Positions 8,179 through 16,851 are shown, counted from the stretch's first letter. The stretch: DNA of 64,000 nt from Sphingobacterium paludis (GCF_004364125.1 NZ_SNZV01000005.1:124001-188000), one strand, 5' to 3'. The notes: a model not told the origin generated them from the letters alone. Translations and numbers: made by a program.

Positions 8179-8943
8179 ATGCAGATTAAACCATTTATAA
8201 CGCTTGTGGGAGCAGGGCCAGGGGATCCTGATTTGATTACGCTGAAAGGAATCAAAGCGATTCGTGAAGCGGACGTGATCTTGTATGACGCCCTGGTTAA
8301 CGAAGAGATTCTTGACTATGCAAAACCTACATGCACAAAAATATATGTTGGTAAACGCGCGGAGCGCATATCTACATCACAAGACTATATCAATAAATTA
8401 TTGGTTGACTATGCCCTTACACATGGCCATGTCGTCCGACTAAAGGGGGGCGACCCATTTGTATTTGGCAGGGGGGGCGAAGAGCTGGATTATGCGCGGC
8501 AGTTTGACATCCCGACCGCTGTGGTTCCCGGTATTTCCTCTTCGGTAGGGTTAACTGGTTTGCAGCAGATACCGTTGACATATCGCGGGCTTAGCGAAAG
8601 CTTCTGGGTGATCACCGGATCGACATCAGACGGAAAACTATCCTCGGATCTGGAGACGGCAATGGAAAGCACCGCTACGGTAGTCTTGCTGATGGGCTAC
8701 GCCAAGCTTGCGCAAGTGGTGGCTCTTTATACAAGCAAAGGGAAAGGCGATCTGCCTATTGCATTGATCCAAAACGGCTCGCTTCCTACGGAAAAGGTAG
8801 TTTTGGGACGTATTAACAACATACTCGAGCAAGCACAAGAAAACAAAATTGGTGTTCCGGCTATTATCGTCATAGGAGAGGTCGTTGCGAAACATCAGGC
8901 ATTTGATCAACTCAAGGTAGAACTCAAAGCGATAGCCCAGTAA
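8179..8943 (+). CDS. cobA: Uroporphyrinogen-III C-methyltransferase
   Basis: A 254-aa SAM-dependent methyltransferase that converts uroporphyrinogen III to precorrin-2 by two methylations, the first committed step to siroheme. It starts with the family signature VGAGPGDPDLITLKG (residues 10-24) and carries VVPGISSS and LMGYAKL further on. A clear ribosome site (AAGGAGAG) precedes the ATG. It lies 18 bp after the sulfite reductase and overlaps the next gene by 1 nt (TAATG), so it supplies the cofactor for the reductase encoded just upstream. Confidence 0.93.
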   Translation: MQIKPFITLVGAGPGDPDLITLKGIKAIREADVILYDALVNEEILDYAKPTCTKIYVGKRAERISTSQDYINKLLVDYALTHGHVVRLKGGDPFVFGRGGEELDYARQFDIPTAVVPGISSSVGLTGLQQIPLTYRGLSESFWVITGSTSDGKLSSDLETAMESTATVVLLMGYAKLAQVVALYTSKGKGDLPIALIQNGSLPTEKVVLGRINNILEQAQENKIGVPAIIVIGEVVAKHQAFDQLKVELKAIAQ

Positions 8944-9536
8944 TGAACGAACTTTTCCCCATTTATGTCAAGCTTGACCAGATCAGGACCTTGCTTGTGG
9001 GTGGCGGCCCTGTCGGTTTAGAAAAGTTAGAAGCTATTCTTGCCAATTCGCCGCGCGCTCAGGTTCACCTTGTTGCCGAGCGTATTGATGCACAGGTACA
9101 GGAGCTTGTTGCTGGCTCGGCCGGCCTATCGGCTTCCGAGCGTGCTTTCCGTGATGCAGACGTGAATGGGGTAGATCTAATCATTTTAGCAACAAACAAC
9201 CCAACGCTCAATGCGCACATTCGGGAGTTGGCACGCGCGAAAAATATATTATTAAATGTGGCGGATAAACCGAGCCTATGCGACTTCTACCTAGGATCGG
9301 TGGTGCGTAAGGGCGACCTGAAAATCGGCATTTCCACCAACGGCAAATCGCCTACGATTGCGAAACGTTTAAAGGAGTTTTTCGATGACCTACTGCCTGA
9401 TGAGATTGACGAGACGCTAACCCTGATGAGTAACCTACGTAATAACCTAAAGGGAGATTTTCAGGAAAAGGTGCGTCTATTGAACGAACATACACAGGAT
9501 TTTTTTACAAGGGAGGCTTATGATAGAAAAGATTAA
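8943..9536 (+). CDS. Precorrin-2 dehydrogenase / sirohydrochlorin ferrochelatase (CysG N-domain, Met8-like)
   Basis: A 197-aa protein with the NAD-binding motif VGGGPVGLEKL near residues 19-29, and LIILATNNPTLN and LLNVADKPSLCDFYLGS downstream, as in the siroheme synthase N-terminal domain. It oxidises precorrin-2 to sirohydrochlorin and inserts iron to give siroheme. In enterobacteria this activity is fused to the methyltransferase (CysG). Here the two are separate adjacent genes. It overlaps cobA by 1 nt and cysH by 17 nt. Confidence 0.9.
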   Translation: MNELFPIYVKLDQIRTLLVGGGPVGLEKLEAILANSPRAQVHLVAERIDAQVQELVAGSAGLSASERAFRDADVNGVDLIILATNNPTLNAHIRELARAKNILLNVADKPSLCDFYLGSVVRKGDLKIGISTNGKSPTIAKRLKEFFDDLLPDEIDETLTLMSNLRNNLKGDFQEKVRLLNEHTQDFFTREAYDRKD

Positions 9537-10218
9537 GCATGATATTGAAGGCCTAGGTGCGCTAGATATCATCCGGTATATTGAACAAAAATTTGGCGCC
9601 ACGGCTGTCTTTTCCACATCCTTCGGGATCGAAGATCAAGTGGTGACACATCTCCTCGCGGAGGCAGACAGCAAGGCCTCGATCTTTACCTTGGAAACGG
9701 GCAGACTATTCCCGGAGACGTATTATGTATGGAACCGGACCTTGGAAAAATATAAACTGCCCATAAAAGCATACTATCCCAATACGCAAGCCGTGGAAAA
9801 CCTCCTGAGCACAAAAGGCCCGTCGAGCTTCTATGAGTCGGTAGCGAACAGAAAGGAGTGCTGCTACATCCGGAAAATTGAACCGCTTCATCGCGCAATA
9901 AACGGGTTCGAGGTTTGGATTACCGGTATTCGTGCCGAGCAATCGGCAAACCGTGAAGGCATGTCGGCCGTGGAATGGGATGCCGCGAACAATATCATTA
10001 AGATACACCCGATTTTTGACTGGACACTGGCTGAGGTGGAGCTGTTTTTGAAAAACAATAGCGTTCCCTACAATCCCTTGCACGACAAGGGTTTCCCCAG
10101 CATTGGCTGTCAGCCCTGTACGCGCGCCGTACAACCCGGCGAAGACTTTCGTGCCGGTCGCTGGTGGTGGGAAGATACCAGCAAAAAAGAATGTGGTTTA
10201 CATATAACAACGAAATAA
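9520..10218 (+). CDS. cysH: Phosphoadenylyl/adenylyl-sulfate reductase, iron-sulfur type
   Basis: A 232-aa reductase releasing sulfite from activated sulfate with thioredoxin. The catalytic cysteine lies in the C-terminal KKECGLH motif (Cys225). Cys114-Cys115 (ECCYIRKIEPL) and Cys197-x2-Cys200 (GCQPC) are the ligands of a [4Fe-4S] cluster. That cluster is the hallmark of the enzymes that act on APS, while E. coli-type PAPS reductases lack it. Consistent with APS use, no cysC (APS kinase) is seen in the operon. It overlaps the preceding gene by 17 nt and is followed by cysD after 31 bp containing two AAAGAGAGA-like stretches. Confidence 0.93.
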   Translation: MIEKIKHDIEGLGALDIIRYIEQKFGATAVFSTSFGIEDQVVTHLLAEADSKASIFTLETGRLFPETYYVWNRTLEKYKLPIKAYYPNTQAVENLLSTKGPSSFYESVANRKECCYIRKIEPLHRAINGFEVWITGIRAEQSANREGMSAVEWDAANNIIKIHPIFDWTLAEVELFLKNNSVPYNPLHDKGFPSIGCQPCTRAVQPGEDFRAGRWWWEDTSKKECGLHITTK

Positions 10219-10249
10219 AGAGAGAGTTACAACGAAACAAAGAGAGAGA

Positions 10250-11140
10250 ATGGATTATTTAGATCATTTAGAAGCGGAAGCCATCTATATCTTACGCGAA
10301 GTAGCTGGCCAATTTGAGCATCCTGCGCTGCTGTTTTCGGGAGGGAAAGATTCGATTACGCTGGTGCACCTATCTATGAAAGCTTTTCGTCCGGGGAAGT
10401 TTCCGTTTCCTTTGGTACATATCGATACGGGGCATAATTTTCCCGAGACCATAGCCTACCGCGACTGGTTGATCGAGCAAACAGGCGAGAAGCTCATCGT
10501 CGGACTTGTTCAAGATAGCATTGATCAAGGTAAGGTGGTTGAACAAAAAGGAAAAAACGCCAGTAGAAATGCACTCCAAACAGTGACCTTACTCGATACG
10601 ATTGAAAAACATGGTTTTGATGCCTGTATCGGTGGGGCCCGCCGCGATGAAGAAAAAGCACGCGCAAAAGAACGAATATTTTCTGTTCGCGATGAGTTTG
10701 GGCAGTGGGATCCGAAGCGTCAACGTCCGGAGCTGTGGAACATCTTCAATGGTAAAATCCATAAAGGCGAAAATGTACGCATATTCCCCATCTCCAATTG
10801 GACAGAGCTGGATGTATGGAATTATATCAAACGCGAGAAGATAGCGCTACCCACCATCTATTTTAGCCATGATCGGGACGTTGTTTTTCGCAACGGACAG
10901 TGGATGGCAGCTGCACCATTCCTTCAGATAGATGATGAGGATATTGTAGCGCATAAATCGGTGCGGTTCAGAACAGTAGGCGATATGACCTGCACTGCCG
11001 CAGTAGATTCAACCGCTGTAGCATTGGATGATATCATTGAAGAAATCAAGGCATCAACAGTAAGCGAACGTGGCGCACGGATGGATGACAAAGTATCTGA
11101 AGCCGCTATGGAAGAGCGTAAAAAACAGGGATATTTTTAA
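10250..11140 (+). CDS. cysD: Sulfate adenylyltransferase subunit 2
   Basis: A 296-aa PP-loop pyrophosphatase-family subunit that makes APS from sulfate and ATP, working with the GTPase CysN. The PP-loop is LLFSGGKDSI near residues 27-36. The stretches GGARRDEEKARAKER and RFRTVGDMTCTAAV are characteristic of CysD. The ribosome site is AAAGAGAGAGA just before the ATG. The partner cysN follows only after an unusual 249-bp repeat-rich spacer. Confidence 0.95.
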   Translation: MDYLDHLEAEAIYILREVAGQFEHPALLFSGGKDSITLVHLSMKAFRPGKFPFPLVHIDTGHNFPETIAYRDWLIEQTGEKLIVGLVQDSIDQGKVVEQKGKNASRNALQTVTLLDTIEKHGFDACIGGARRDEEKARAKERIFSVRDEFGQWDPKRQRPELWNIFNGKIHKGENVRIFPISNWTELDVWNYIKREKIALPTIYFSHDRDVVFRNGQWMAAAPFLQIDDEDIVAHKSVRFRTVGDMTCTAAVDSTAVALDDIIEEIKASTVSERGARMDDKVSEAAMEERKKQGYF

Positions 11141-11143
11141 TAG

Positions 11144-11389
11144 TAGTACTTAGTAAGTAGTATGTAGTACTTAGACACAGGCGGTCGAGATCTTTATGCT
11201 AATGATTGACGGAACAAATCCTATCGAGATATGAATCATATTTACAGATTTTTAGTCATCTGTGTTTCATTAAAAGATTCCATCAAAATCACTATCACTT
11301 AAATAATACGATCTAAATACTATAATCTAAGTACTATCATGCAAGCACTACGATCTAAGTACTATAATCTAAATACTATAATCTAAAAG
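11144..11389 (+). repeat. cysD-cysN spacer: 14-bp tandem repeats with inverted copies at the other end
   Basis: Immediately upstream of cysN, five 14-bp units occupy 11311-11380 (consensus ATCTAAGTACTATA), preceded by a degenerate unit at 11297-11310 and followed by a partial unit that runs to the start codon at 11390. The core CTAAGTACTA occurs at 11327-11336 and 11355-11364. Its exact reverse complement TAGTACTTAG occurs twice just after the cysD stop, at 11144-11153 and 11165-11174. The transcript could therefore pair both ends of the spacer. The region between (11175-11296) shows no gene. The partial unit leaves only a weak ribosome site for cysN. Confidence 0.85.
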
Positions 11390-12634
11390 ATGAACATACT
11401 AAAGTTTATAACAGCAGGCTCAGTCGATGACGGAAAGAGTACATTAATAGGTCGCTTGCTATACGATACAAATTCGATTTTGGATGATCAGCTGGAGGCG
11501 ATCAAAAAAGCGAACAGAAAGAATAATGACGGCACGGTGGATCTTGCGATACTGACAGATGGCCTAAAGGCAGAACGGGAGCAAGGGATCACGATTGATG
11601 TGGCTTATAAATATTTCCAAACGGAAAAGCGGAAGTTTATTATTGCGGATGCGCCAGGCCATATCCAGTACACACGAAATATGGTTACGGGAGCATCTAA
11701 TTCTGAGCTGATCATTATTCTTATCGATGCGCGAAAAGGTGTTATCGAGCAAACCAAACGCCACTCTTTTCTCGCGCAACTGCTCTCGTTGAAGAAAGTG
11801 CTCGTATGCGTCAATAAGATGGATATGGTAGACTATGAACAAGCAGTGTACGAAAATATCAAAACGGATTATCTTGCATTAGCGGATCGGTTAGGCTTAG
11901 AAAATGTAGATTTTTTACCGGTTTCGGCCTTAAAAGGCGATAACATTGTGTCGCCATCGGAGAACATGAGCTGGTATAACGGCGACTCTTTGCTGGCCTA
12001 TCTGGAAAATATAGAACTAGAGGGAAACAAGGAGCAGCCTTGGCGCTTTCCTGTACAGTGGGTTGTTCGTCCGCAAACGGATGAATTGCATGATTACCGG
12101 GGCTATGCGGGCCGCGTGTTAGGAGAGGGGCTGACAGTCGGCGAGGAAGTGATCGTGCTTCCTAATGGTGCTAAATCTGTCGTTAAAGCCATAGAACTCG
12201 CGGGAGCTCATCTCGAATCCGCGCAAGACGGGCAATCTATTATTGTCCATCTGGAAGATGATGTAGACATTTCGCGGGGCGACTTTATCGTGCCGGCCAG
12301 TCGTCCGGCATCGACCGAAAGAAATGTAGAGGCAAAGTTATGTTGGTTTGATAGCAAACCGCTAGACGATGGACAGGTTTACCTGTTGCAAAACCATAGT
12401 CACCTCACGAAAATTAAAATTACTGACGTGCATTATAAATATGATGTCAATAGCCAAGAAAAGTTGTATGGCGAAGAAATTAAGCTGAATGATATCGGCA
12501 AAGTGAGCCTGAAAGCAGCTAGCGATCTTGTTTTTGATACGCATAAAGATTTTCCGGAAAACTCTCGCGCCATTCTTATCGATCCGCGAAGCAATCTAAC
12601 GGTCGCCGCATTGATGATTGAAGATGTAGCTTAA
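11390..12634 (+). CDS. cysN: Sulfate adenylyltransferase subunit 1 (GTPase)
   Basis: A 414-aa EF-Tu-like GTPase that drives APS synthesis by CysD. G1 is GSVDDGKST (residues 10-18), G3 is DAPGH, and G4 is NKMD. Domains II and III follow (for example RDTDELHDYRGYAG-like region around residue 226). The length equals the CysN part alone, with no fused APS kinase (CysC) domain, in line with direct APS reduction by the iron-sulfur CysH. It is the last gene of the sulfate assimilation operon and is followed by a terminator. Confidence 0.94.
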   Translation: MNILKFITAGSVDDGKSTLIGRLLYDTNSILDDQLEAIKKANRKNNDGTVDLAILTDGLKAEREQGITIDVAYKYFQTEKRKFIIADAPGHIQYTRNMVTGASNSELIIILIDARKGVIEQTKRHSFLAQLLSLKKVLVCVNKMDMVDYEQAVYENIKTDYLALADRLGLENVDFLPVSALKGDNIVSPSENMSWYNGDSLLAYLENIELEGNKEQPWRFPVQWVVRPQTDELHDYRGYAGRVLGEGLTVGEEVIVLPNGAKSVVKAIELAGAHLESAQDGQSIIVHLEDDVDISRGDFIVPASRPASTERNVEAKLCWFDSKPLDDGQVYLLQNHSHLTKIKITDVHYKYDVNSQEKLYGEEIKLNDIGKVSLKAASDLVFDTHKDFPENSRAILIDPRSNLTVAALMIEDVA

Positions 12635-12658
12635 CATTATTTTTTAGATACGTATAGA

Positions 12659-12684
12659 AAGACTTCCGCTGTGAAGTCTTTTTT
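12659..12684 (+). terminator. Rho-independent terminator of the sulfate assimilation operon
   Basis: An 8-bp stem AAGACTTC / GAAGTCTT with a 6-nt loop ends in a T-run, 25 bp after the cysN stop. Confidence 0.9.
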
Positions 12685-13321
12685 AGTTTACACGGTAGCG
12701 ATCTTGCTTGTTTTAAGAGCCGATCTTAGCTATTAATATTAAGCATCCTTTGCTTTTTAGCAGAGTTTTACGCCCTTTAAAAGTTGAGCAATCACAATTT
12801 TCAATAGATAGGTAATGCTTTCTTACGTATATAAGCCTTATGGATCTTAATTCATTTCAAGTGCACGTATAGTTATACGTTTTATGGATGCAACTAAATA
12901 TACCGGAACATTTAAGTGCGTTTGTAATAGTTGTGGTTTTAAAGGGTGCTATTGAATAGCACGACTTTATAATCGCATAGTTCAATTTACCCATTTATTG
13001 ATCCAGCACGCTTATTTGGTTTTTAATAATGGAATCATTAAGCGGTTCATTTCTTCAGTATATGCGTGCAAATCAAGCAGCACAGTGCACTTAGAAAGTA
13101 ACGAGAACTATACGGGAAGGGAAGAATCAAAATATTCTATTTAACATAATATAAATTATATTCGAATTTGCTTGTTTGATATTGGCTGAGATTTTGTGGT
13201 TTATTGTTATGAAATCGGACTCTTCAGTTTGTTAGCTAGAAATCTTGAGATACGGTTAGCAGGTTAATAGCTTATGCAGCATGCATACATCACTTGATGC
13301 TATCTATGCACTCATAAATAA
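12685..13321. other. Gene-poor stretch, nothing recognised
   Basis: About 640 bp of AT-rich DNA between the cysN terminator and a gene remnant. No frame long enough or protein-like enough to support a gene was found on either strand, and no structured RNA was recognised. Confidence 0.6.
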
Positions 13322-13588
13322 AACGGCGGAGCGGTCACGGTCAGTGACGCTGAAAGCTTTGACTTCCCCGTAATTATTTTAAATGATGAATGGACCAATT
13401 TTCTAAACAAATTATGGAAGGCCGCTACAGAATTTGCTCTTTTAGTCGAAGAGATGCTTAAAGATAAGTTGTATGATGTGTTTGTTGAGGAAAAATATGG
13501 AACCTATCTCCGAAATATAGACTCGATGATTGAGCATGCGTATTACCACTTAGGGCAAATAGTATTGTTAAAGAAGTATTTTGTCTAA
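13322..13588 (+). pseudogene. C-terminal remnant of a DinB-superfamily protein
   Basis: An 88-codon open stretch bounded by a TAA at 13319 and ending with TAA at 13586-13588. It has no plausible start codon near its beginning. The translation ends with a helix containing EHAYYHLGQIVLLKKYF, the conserved C-terminal His-x3-GQI pattern of DinB-like four-helix metal-binding proteins, preceded by NDEWTNFLNKLW and VEEKYGTYLRNI. Full members are about 150-170 aa, so the N-terminal half is missing. I read it as a truncated, decaying gene. The upstream half was not found in another frame. Confidence 0.65.
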
Positions 13589-13736
13589 TCTTTCTAACGA
13601 GTTATTACATCGGTTCCGGCCTGCCCTTTTGTTTAAATCTGCTTAGCATTAAGCAAAAGTTTCATTCTTGCAATGTTTGCGGAGCGCACGAAATCGGAAA
13701 AAAGATAAAATATTGAATTTATATATATATTTCTTT

Positions 13737-13744
13737 TATATTTG
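13737..13744 (+). promoter_or_regulatory. Predicted promoter of tRNA-Ser
   Basis: TATATTTG matches the -7 consensus TAnnTTTG, 12 nt before the mature tRNA 5' end. A TTG at 13713-13715 lies 21 nt upstream of it, compatible with a -33 element. Confidence 0.65.
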
Positions 13745-13755
13745 CACACCGAAAC

Positions 13756-13843
13756 GGAGAGGTGTCAGAGTGGTCGAATGAGCAGACCTGGAAAGTCTGT
13801 ATACGGGATAACTGTATCGAGGGTTCGAATCCCTCCCTCTCCG
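13756..13843 (+). tRNA. tRNA-Ser (anticodon GGA)
   Basis: An 88-nt class II tRNA. The acceptor stem is GGAGAGG / CCTCTCC with discriminator G13843. The anticodon arm CAGAC-CTGGAAA-GTCTG gives anticodon GGA, reading UCC/UCU. There is a long variable arm and a T arm GAGGG-TTCGAAT-CCCTC. The CCA end is not encoded. The 3' half (AATCCCTCCCTCTCCGC) is copied four more times downstream in a repeat array. Confidence 0.96.
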
Positions 13844-13844
13844 C

Positions 13845-14516
13845 AAGAAGCTTCAATCCAAGATTGAGGCTTTTTTTATGGCTAGCGTCTAGCATTTGAT
13901 CGCTGAGGGATGAGAACCCTCGGGTTCGATCCGAAGGAGGTTTAGGGCAATGTCTGGGGCTGTGCGGCTAAACCAATCCCTCCCTCTCCGCCAATAAAAT
14001 TCTTCATCAGATGAGGGATTTTTTATTTAAAGCAGATAGGGTTCGAACAGAAGGGTTTGGAGGGTTCGATCCGAAGGAGGTTTAGGGCAGTGTCTGGGGT
14101 TGAGCGGCTAAACAATCCCTCCCTCTCCGCAGAAAGCTTCAATCCAAGATTGAGGCTTTTTTTATGACTAGAGTCTAGCATTTGATCGCTGAGGGATGAG
14201 AACCCTCGGGTTCGATCCGAAGGAGGTTTAGGGCAATGTCTGGGGCTGTGCGGCTAAACCAATCCCTCCCTCTCCGCAGAAAGCTTCAATCCAAGATTGA
14301 GGCTTTTTTTATGACTAGCGTCTAGCATTTGATTGCTGAGGGATGAGAACCCTCGGGTTCGATCCGAAGGAGGTTTAGGGCAATGTCTGGGGCTGTGCGG
14401 CTAAACCAATCCCTCCCTCTCCGCAGAAAGCTTCCATCCAAGATTGAGGCTTTTTTTTATGGTGACTGTTTTACAGGTTGATCGCTGAGGGATGAGAACC
14501 CTCGGGTTCGATCCGA
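13845..14516 (+). repeat. tRNA-Ser-linked tandem array of 147-bp units, each ending with the tRNA 3' end
   Basis: The 17-nt tRNA 3' segment AATCCCTCCCTCTCCGC occurs in the tRNA (13828-13844) and again at 13975-13991, 14114-14130, 14261-14277 and 14408-14424, so spacings are 147, 139, 147 and 147 bp. Each unit consists of a terminator hairpin, a stem GAGGG/CCCTC, a T-loop-like GGTTCGATCC, and a stem GGTTTAG/CTAAACC leading into the next tRNA 3' end. A fifth, incomplete unit stops at about 14516, seven bases short of the aldo/keto reductase stop codon. The order resembles E. coli tyrT, where units carrying the tRNA 3' end follow the tRNA and release rtT RNA. Any RNA product here is inference. 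Confidence 0.9.
13850..13877 (+). terminator. Rho-independent terminator of tRNA-Ser, repeated in the array
   Basis: A 9-bp stem GCTTCAATC / GATTGAGGC with loop CAA and seven T residues follows the tRNA. Near-identical copies occur at 14136-14163, 14283-14310 and 14430-14458 (the last with one mismatch). The second unit instead carries a different hairpin at about 13998-14025. Confidence 0.9.
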
Positions 14517-14522
14517 ATTGAA

Positions 14523-15521
14523 CTATCGTTCGCCAACCCAGTGAGGATAAATCAGCTTTTGTTTTGTTATTGCGTCAAGTTGTGTAAGGTGCGTGGAGGA
14601 CAAATTCCAACCAATGGCATCCAAATTTTGTATCAACTGCTGCTCATTTCGGGCGCCTATCACAATATTCGAAATCGTATCTTGTTGCAAAAGCCAATTG
14701 ATGGCAACCTGCGAAACGGTCTTGCCCGTTTCGGTGGCTATCTGTTCCAAACTATCTACAACCATAAATAGATATTCATCGTCAATAGGTGGAGAACCAA
14801 CCGCTCCACCTGATTGTATTCGTCCCTCTACGGGTGGTTGGTTACGCTTTATTTTTCCGGTCAGCCTGCCCCAGCCGAGCGGGCTCCACACCATTAAACC
14901 CATATTTTGGTCTTTTATCAATGGCATTAATTCCTGTTCATAATCTCTCCCGATTAAAGAATAGTACCCTTGAAAGATGACATATTTTTCAAAGTTGTAC
15001 TTTTCGGAAACGGACAAAGATTTCATCAATTGCCAAGCTGCAAAGTTCGAACAGCCTATGTATCTTATCTTTCCACTAGCCACCAAATTATCTAATGTTC
15101 GCAAAGTTTCCTCAACTGGCGTGTGGCTGTCAAAACCATGCATAAAGTACACATCGATGTAATCCGTACCTAAACGCTTCAAACTATCATGTACGGCATT
15201 TTGGATGTGGAAGCGTGACGAACCTCTTTCGTTTGGTCCATCGCCCATGGTGTATGTGCCTTTTGTAGAAATAATTGTTTTCTCACGTCTTCCTTTTAAT
15301 GCCGCTCCCAGCACTTCTTCAGAAGCACCTTGCGAGTACACATTTGCGGTGTCAAAGAAATTGACTCCCCTATCTAAGCAGATGTCAATCAACCGTGCCG
15401 CTTCTTTTACATCAGTTTGGCCCCAACGCTGAAAGAACTCATTTGTACCACCGAATGTACCTGTACCTAAACTTAAAACAGGAACTCGCAATCCTGAATT
15501 GCCTAATCGTCTGTATTCCAT
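14523..15521 (-). CDS. Aldo/keto reductase
   Basis: A 332-aa NAD(P)H-dependent oxidoreductase with a TIM-barrel fold. The catalytic tetrad is visible: Asp57 (FFDTANVY), Tyr62, Lys87 (ISTKG) and His128 (YFMHGF). The cofactor region reads VIGARNEQQL near the C-terminus. It resembles the YajO/voltage-gated K-channel-beta-like subgroup. The natural substrate is unknown. It is divergent from a LysR regulator across 311 bp, a common arrangement for a regulator and its target. Its 3' end abuts the tRNA-linked repeat array. Confidence 0.9.
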   Translation of the reverse strand: MEYRRLGNSGLRVPVLSLGTGTFGGTNEFFQRWGQTDVKEAARLIDICLDRGVNFFDTANVYSQGASEEVLGAALKGRREKTIISTKGTYTMGDGPNERGSSRFHIQNAVHDSLKRLGTDYIDVYFMHGFDSHTPVEETLRTLDNLVASGKIRYIGCSNFAAWQLMKSLSVSEKYNFEKYVIFQGYYSLIGRDYEQELMPLIKDQNMGLMVWSPLGWGRLTGKIKRNQPPVEGRIQSGGAVGSPPIDDEYLFMVVDSLEQIATETGKTVSQVAINWLLQQDTISNIVIGARNEQQLIQNLDAIGWNLSSTHLTQLDAITKQKLIYPHWVGER

Positions 15522-15832
15522 ACTATATTTTATTTTTCCTTAAAGGTTTGATAAACTCCAGTCCTGTAACGTTTATTACCTACTCCGCCAGTTATCAAAA
15601 AGCACCTTATGCTCTTATATCATCTATGTTATCGCTATTTATTACTAAGTCCGGAAATGGCAAACACGCTGCTTTTTTATATTTTCGAGGAGAGCCCCTT
15701 CATAGCCTATTGCCACGGTAAGAATGATGTTATTTTTACACGATTCATGAAGCTATGACTACAAATTTCCCGGATTTCTTTTTATAATGGAAATAACTTA
15801 AATTATACATTTGTATCATAAAAATAATAGTT
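15522..15832. promoter_or_regulatory. Divergent promoter region between aldo/keto reductase and LysR regulator
   Basis: A 311-bp AT-rich region without a convincing gene. On the plus strand TACATTTG at 15806-15813 matches the TAnnTTTG -7 element, about 20 nt before the regulator's start codon. The regulator probably binds here, but I could not identify a definite operator. Confidence 0.5.
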
Positions 15833-16747
15833 ATGCATTGGAACTTAGAATGGCTTAGAACTTTCAGAGCTATATACGAGAGCGGCACGTTGTCTGCCGC
15901 AGCGCAGGCATTGTTTATTTCACAACCCGGTGTAAGTCTGCATCTTAATTCATTAGAAGCCTTTGCAGGATATAAATTGTTTGACCGTGCGCCACGGAAA
16001 ATGGTTCCAACCGAGAAAGGTAAAATACTTTACAACGCTATTCTCGAGCCGCTTCAAAAATTAGAAAGTGCTGAGCAGCATTTTCATCGTCGTTCACATC
16101 CTGAGCGAGCAACCATCTGCGTGGGGATGTGCTTCGAAACATTCCAATACACTTTAGAGGAACACGTAGCAAGTTTGCCTTTCAACTTGATCCTTAAATT
16201 TGGCTTGTACCCGCAAATGCAGGCCGATTTAGATAGTGGCTTGTTAGATATGATCGTTACCCCTCAGAAGGGCAATCAACAAAACCTGCATTATGAACCA
16301 TTTTCGAAGGAAACCATTATACTGATTACCGGAAGTACTACGGATACATCAGAACTAATGCCCATGCTCCATGCGGGAGCGATGAACCAGGCAAAGGAGT
16401 TCTTGAAGCGGCAGCTATGGTATAGCACGGCGGGTGATATGGAACAGTTGAAAAACTTTTGGTCAAGGAATTTCCATGAGCATCCCGACTTTAGCCCTAA
16501 CTATATTGTGCCCAACATCAGTTCCATCATCCGTTGTCTAAGCAATAATCAAGGATTCGCGGTGGTGCCTGATTTCCTTTGCGCTGAGGCACTTGCTGAC
16601 GGAAAGGTCAATTTGGTATGGGAAGGAAACACCCCTTGGCAAAACACCCTCTACTTTGGTACGAGGAAAAACACCCTTTACGAAAAAGAGTTAGCAGGAT
16701 TAAAAACGCTATTCGAAGAAAGGTGGAAATGCAATAACGATATTTAG
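15833..16747 (+). CDS. LysR family transcriptional regulator
   Basis: A 304-aa regulator. The N-terminal winged helix-turn-helix covers residues 4-62 (GTLSAAAQALFISQPGVSLH and LFDRAPRKMVPTEKG). The rest is a periplasmic-binding-protein-like effector domain containing CVGMCFETFQ and NNQGFAVVPDF. It probably controls the divergent aldo/keto reductase gene in response to an unidentified small molecule. It ends before a bidirectional terminator. Confidence 0.92.
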   Translation: MHWNLEWLRTFRAIYESGTLSAAAQALFISQPGVSLHLNSLEAFAGYKLFDRAPRKMVPTEKGKILYNAILEPLQKLESAEQHFHRRSHPERATICVGMCFETFQYTLEEHVASLPFNLILKFGLYPQMQADLDSGLLDMIVTPQKGNQQNLHYEPFSKETIILITGSTTDTSELMPMLHAGAMNQAKEFLKRQLWYSTAGDMEQLKNFWSRNFHEHPDFSPNYIVPNISSIIRCLSNNQGFAVVPDFLCAEALADGKVNLVWEGNTPWQNTLYFGTRKNTLYEKELAGLKTLFEERWKCNNDI

Positions 16748-16822
16748 TAATTAACTAAATAAGCAGTTGCTACTATAGTCGAAGTGTTTTAAATAAATAC
16801 ATTTATTTTTGATAAGCAAAAT

Positions 16823-16851
16823 AAAAGCTCTCCTGACAAGAGAGAGCTTTT
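16823..16851. terminator. Bidirectional rho-independent terminator
   Basis: A 10-bp stem AAAAGCTCTC / GAGAGCTTTT with a 9-nt loop lies between the convergent LysR gene and the small lipoprotein gene and can serve both. Confidence 0.85.

Noticed and set aside
13975..14424. Further tRNA genes in the repeat array
   Set aside because: Only the last 17 nt of the tRNA and T-loop-like segments are copied. There is no acceptor 5' strand, D arm or anticodon arm.
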